Part shown: in pieces, positions 38,292-39,871 of the stretch | How positions within the stretch are numbered: the stretch's first letter is position 1 | Layout: each line of letters begins with the position of its first letter | Source: Frigoribacterium sp. | Lineage (GTDB): Bacteria; Actinomycetota; Actinomycetes; Actinomycetales; Microbacteriaceae | Reading direction: 5' to 3' | Assembly: GCA_025363205.1 (NCBI GenBank) | Contig: JANYEI010000154.1 | Location: 1 to 39,871 of the forward strand | DNA: 39,871 nucleotides | Translations under genes and position numbers: made by a program | Notes under the pieces: model-generated | Told to the model about the DNA's origin: nothing | The model's database searches: none | The model's input: only the letters and a program-made list of their open reading frames with translations

Positions 38292-39389
38292 CTACCGGGC
38301 GGCTGAAAGGGTCCAACCTTCGTCTTGGTCGTATCCCCAGGCTTGAACGGCTGATTCGTCCTGCGCGACATCCTTGAGCCAAAAGGTTTGGTCAGGGTCC
38401 CAGCCTGCGAGCACGGTCATCTGGTCGCTTTCGACAGGAACCGCGAGTCCGGCAGTGCTCAGGTAGCCGGCCACAGTGAGGTGAACCGCGTCGAAATTTT
38501 GTGCCACTTGCGCCCAGTCAGGGATGACCCAGCGGCCGTTACGGGCGGTGGCGCGGTACCAGTCGTGTCTTCGTGAGGCCGTAACGTCCAGGGGGAAAAG
38601 CCGGCACAAGTGCGCCAAGGCGTCCGGGCTGTCGATCTCGAAGACCCGGCCGTCAGCGGGAACGTGGATCTGGCGGACCGTTGCGTGGTCCCAACCCATG
38701 CTGTCTTCGACGAGCCACAGCCCGGCGGGGCCGCGGGAATTTAGGGCACGTGTGGTTCGCGTTAGGCCAGTGGGCGGCTTCGACCACCAGTTACCGCTCC
38801 ACGCGGCTCGCGGGTCGGCCGGCCGTTCGCGCTGCGCGGCAACTTCCTCGTCAACTTGAGCGGCATGCCATCGCACAAGCGTTTCCGACGCAGTTTTCGT
38901 GATTCCCTGTCCTGCCGGAATGCCTTCGAAGCCGACTTCCCATTGCGTTTCCGGAGCGAGCGGAGTGGCCCACCAGGCGGAGTGGGGCGAGTTCGCGAAA
39001 AGGGTGCTGATTCGAGCGAGCAACTCTCGAAGCTCCGGCGCGGCGGCGAGGACATCCTCACCATCGGGCTCCTGCCAGTAGCGGGCACTATCCACAGTCG
39101 CGACGAGCGTGGACAGCACCGCATGTTCATCTGGATCGGCGAGCGGAACAACTGCAAGAAGGCGCGCAATCGCTTCGGGGGAATGAGGGGGCGGTGAGTA
39201 CTGATCACCATCTGTAGTGGCGAGAATCCTCGAAGTACCTCGGCCGGGGTCCAGATCGAACGCAGCGAAGAAAATCGCGCTACCCAGTTGGTCGGCCTCG
39301 CGCGCATCAACGTCCAGTCCTCGCACGAATTCGAGGCACAGCCGTCGCCCGCGTGGGCCATCAAGCAGCAGGGCTGGATCTACGGTCAT
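38292..39389 (-). CDS. Conserved-looking hypothetical protein (365 aa)
   Basis: I recognise no named family. The protein is cytoplasmic by composition, acidic and rich in Trp (for example WWATPLAPETQWEVGF and WSGNWWSKPPTGLT). The first half reads LCLEFVRGLDVDAREADQLG and continues with a helical part; the second half has strands such as VFEIDSPDALAHLCRLFPLD and a tail DQDEGWTLSAAR. GAGAGGGTGA before the ATG at 39389 is a clear ribosome binding site. It follows the lipoprotein gene by 68 bases on the same strand, so they may be an operon. Confidence 0.78.
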   Translation of the reverse strand: MTVDPALLLDGPRGRRLCLEFVRGLDVDAREADQLGSAIFFAAFDLDPGRGTSRILATTDGDQYSPPPHSPEAIARLLAVVPLADPDEHAVLSTLVATVDSARYWQEPDGEDVLAAAPELRELLARISTLFANSPHSAWWATPLAPETQWEVGFEGIPAGQGITKTASETLVRWHAAQVDEEVAAQRERPADPRAAWSGNWWSKPPTGLTRTTRALNSRGPAGLWLVEDSMGWDHATVRQIHVPADGRVFEIDSPDALAHLCRLFPLDVTASRRHDWYRATARNGRWVIPDWAQVAQNFDAVHLTVAGYLSTAGLAVPVESDQMTVLAGWDPDQTFWLKDVAQDESAVQAWGYDQDEGWTLSAAR

Positions 39390-39457
39390 GCGTCACCCTC
39401 TCTGGAACCGCGTAGCGCTTTGCCGAACTTCTCAAGTCGATGTTCAACGGGCCGCGG

Positions 39458-39871
39458 TCAATCTGAATAGTTGGTGCGGATTGGTTCCCAGCCCGGGGTC
39501 ACCATCGCTGCTTGCCATTGCGCGGAGGTGCTGGTGTTGGTGGCCTCGAGCATGATACCCGTTGCGGTGACAGTGACCGGAAGTCTCAGGGTCGCGCCGC
39601 AGGCAATGTCGGAAGAGGCGAGCACTTTGCTGGGTGATGCGGGGGTCTTGATAGCCATGTGAACGACCCCGGTGCCGGTGCACACGGCAAGCAAATCGTA
39701 TTCACCGTTTGGAACACCGGCCAGTTCGACGCTGCCGCGCGCGCTTTTGGCCCCGCTACCAACTTCGAGACCTCCTCCAGCACCACCCTGCCCTTTGGGG
39801 TCCCTGAGCAGAGCGATCATCCGATCGGACCAGTCGTGGCTGGGCGCCGGTGGTGCCGTGCAGCCAGCCAG
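39458..39871 (-). CDS. Putative lipoprotein, N-terminus cut by the window
   Basis: The frame is open to the last base. Its first visible codons read LAGC, a perfect lipobox, followed by TAPPAPSHDWSDRMIALLRD. The rest is a small beta-rich domain (GSVELAGVPNGEYDLLAVCT, ATLRLPVTVTATGIMLEA) like the Ig-type tails of other actinobacterial lipoproteins. The signal peptide before the Cys is outside the window. It is probably exported and lipid anchored at that Cys. About 133 residues of the mature protein are visible; an internal ATG at 39820 is not the start. Confidence 0.75.
   Translation of the reverse strand: MAGCTAPPAPSHDWSDRMIALLRDPKGQGGAGGGLEVGSGAKSARGSVELAGVPNGEYDLLAVCTGTGVVHMAIKTPASPSKVLASSDIACGATLRLPVTVTATGIMLEATNTSTSAQWQAAMVTPGWEPIRTNYSD

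Overview
The window is high-GC DNA from a chromosome of a Gram-positive actinobacterium. A member of the Microbacteriaceae or a close relative is the best guess. The reasons are the codon bias, an MshA-like mycothiol glycosyltransferase, a GTP-type PEP carboxykinase, a SigE-type ECF sigma factor, a RamB-like XRE regulator, a SARP regulator, and many genes whose promoter -10 box lies directly against the start codon (leaderless mRNAs). The genus is an inference; no rRNA or tRNA gene is present to fix it.

Layout. 1-9.3 kb is mainly housekeeping and small-enzyme genes: formate-THF ligase (5' end cut off), a zinc alcohol dehydrogenase, a dead IS3 transposase fragment, an SDR, a phosphoribosyltransferase coupled to uracil-DNA glycosylase, a GNAT, an SMR efflux protein with a broken TetR-like gene, a hypothetical protein, an amidase and a secreted GH114-type protein. 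9.3-11.6 kb holds an SDR and the MshA-like glycosyltransferase. 11.6-21.9 kb is a long minus-strand run: flavin disulfide oxidoreductase, crotonase, arginase-family protein, NAD(P)-binding reductase, PspA, a TPM-domain membrane protein, a sigma/putative anti-sigma pair and pckG. A RamB-like regulator is divergent from pckG. 23.6-27.1 kb is a minus-strand carbohydrate group: GH4 phospho-glycosidase, BadF/GlcNAc-kinase-type kinase and glycerate kinase. 27.3-28.0 kb is a cold-shock/DUF1294 fusion.

From about 28 kb the window is accessory in character: short genes, wider gaps and mobile-element remains. It holds two small proteins, a VOC protein, a GNAT with a clear operator, a PLP decarboxylase, a tautomerase followed at once by a SARP regulator, a DUF6176-like protein, a methyltransferase, an IS OrfA remnant, a tyrosine-integrase pseudogene, a class II Fic protein, a cytidine-deaminase-like protein, a conserved hypothetical protein and a lipoprotein cut by the window end.

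How they work together. PspA, the TPM protein and the sigma/anti-sigma pair look like an envelope-stress block. pckG and its divergent regulator look like a gluconeogenesis switch. The GH4 and kinase genes are translationally coupled (ATGA) and should act on the same sugar. I did not find a complete new defence or biosynthetic system. The most unusual signals are regulatory: eight leaderless starts with identical geometry, a long hairpin covering the sigma-factor ribosome binding site, several perfect operator-like inverted repeats on promoters, and a probable ATC start codon for the SMR gene.
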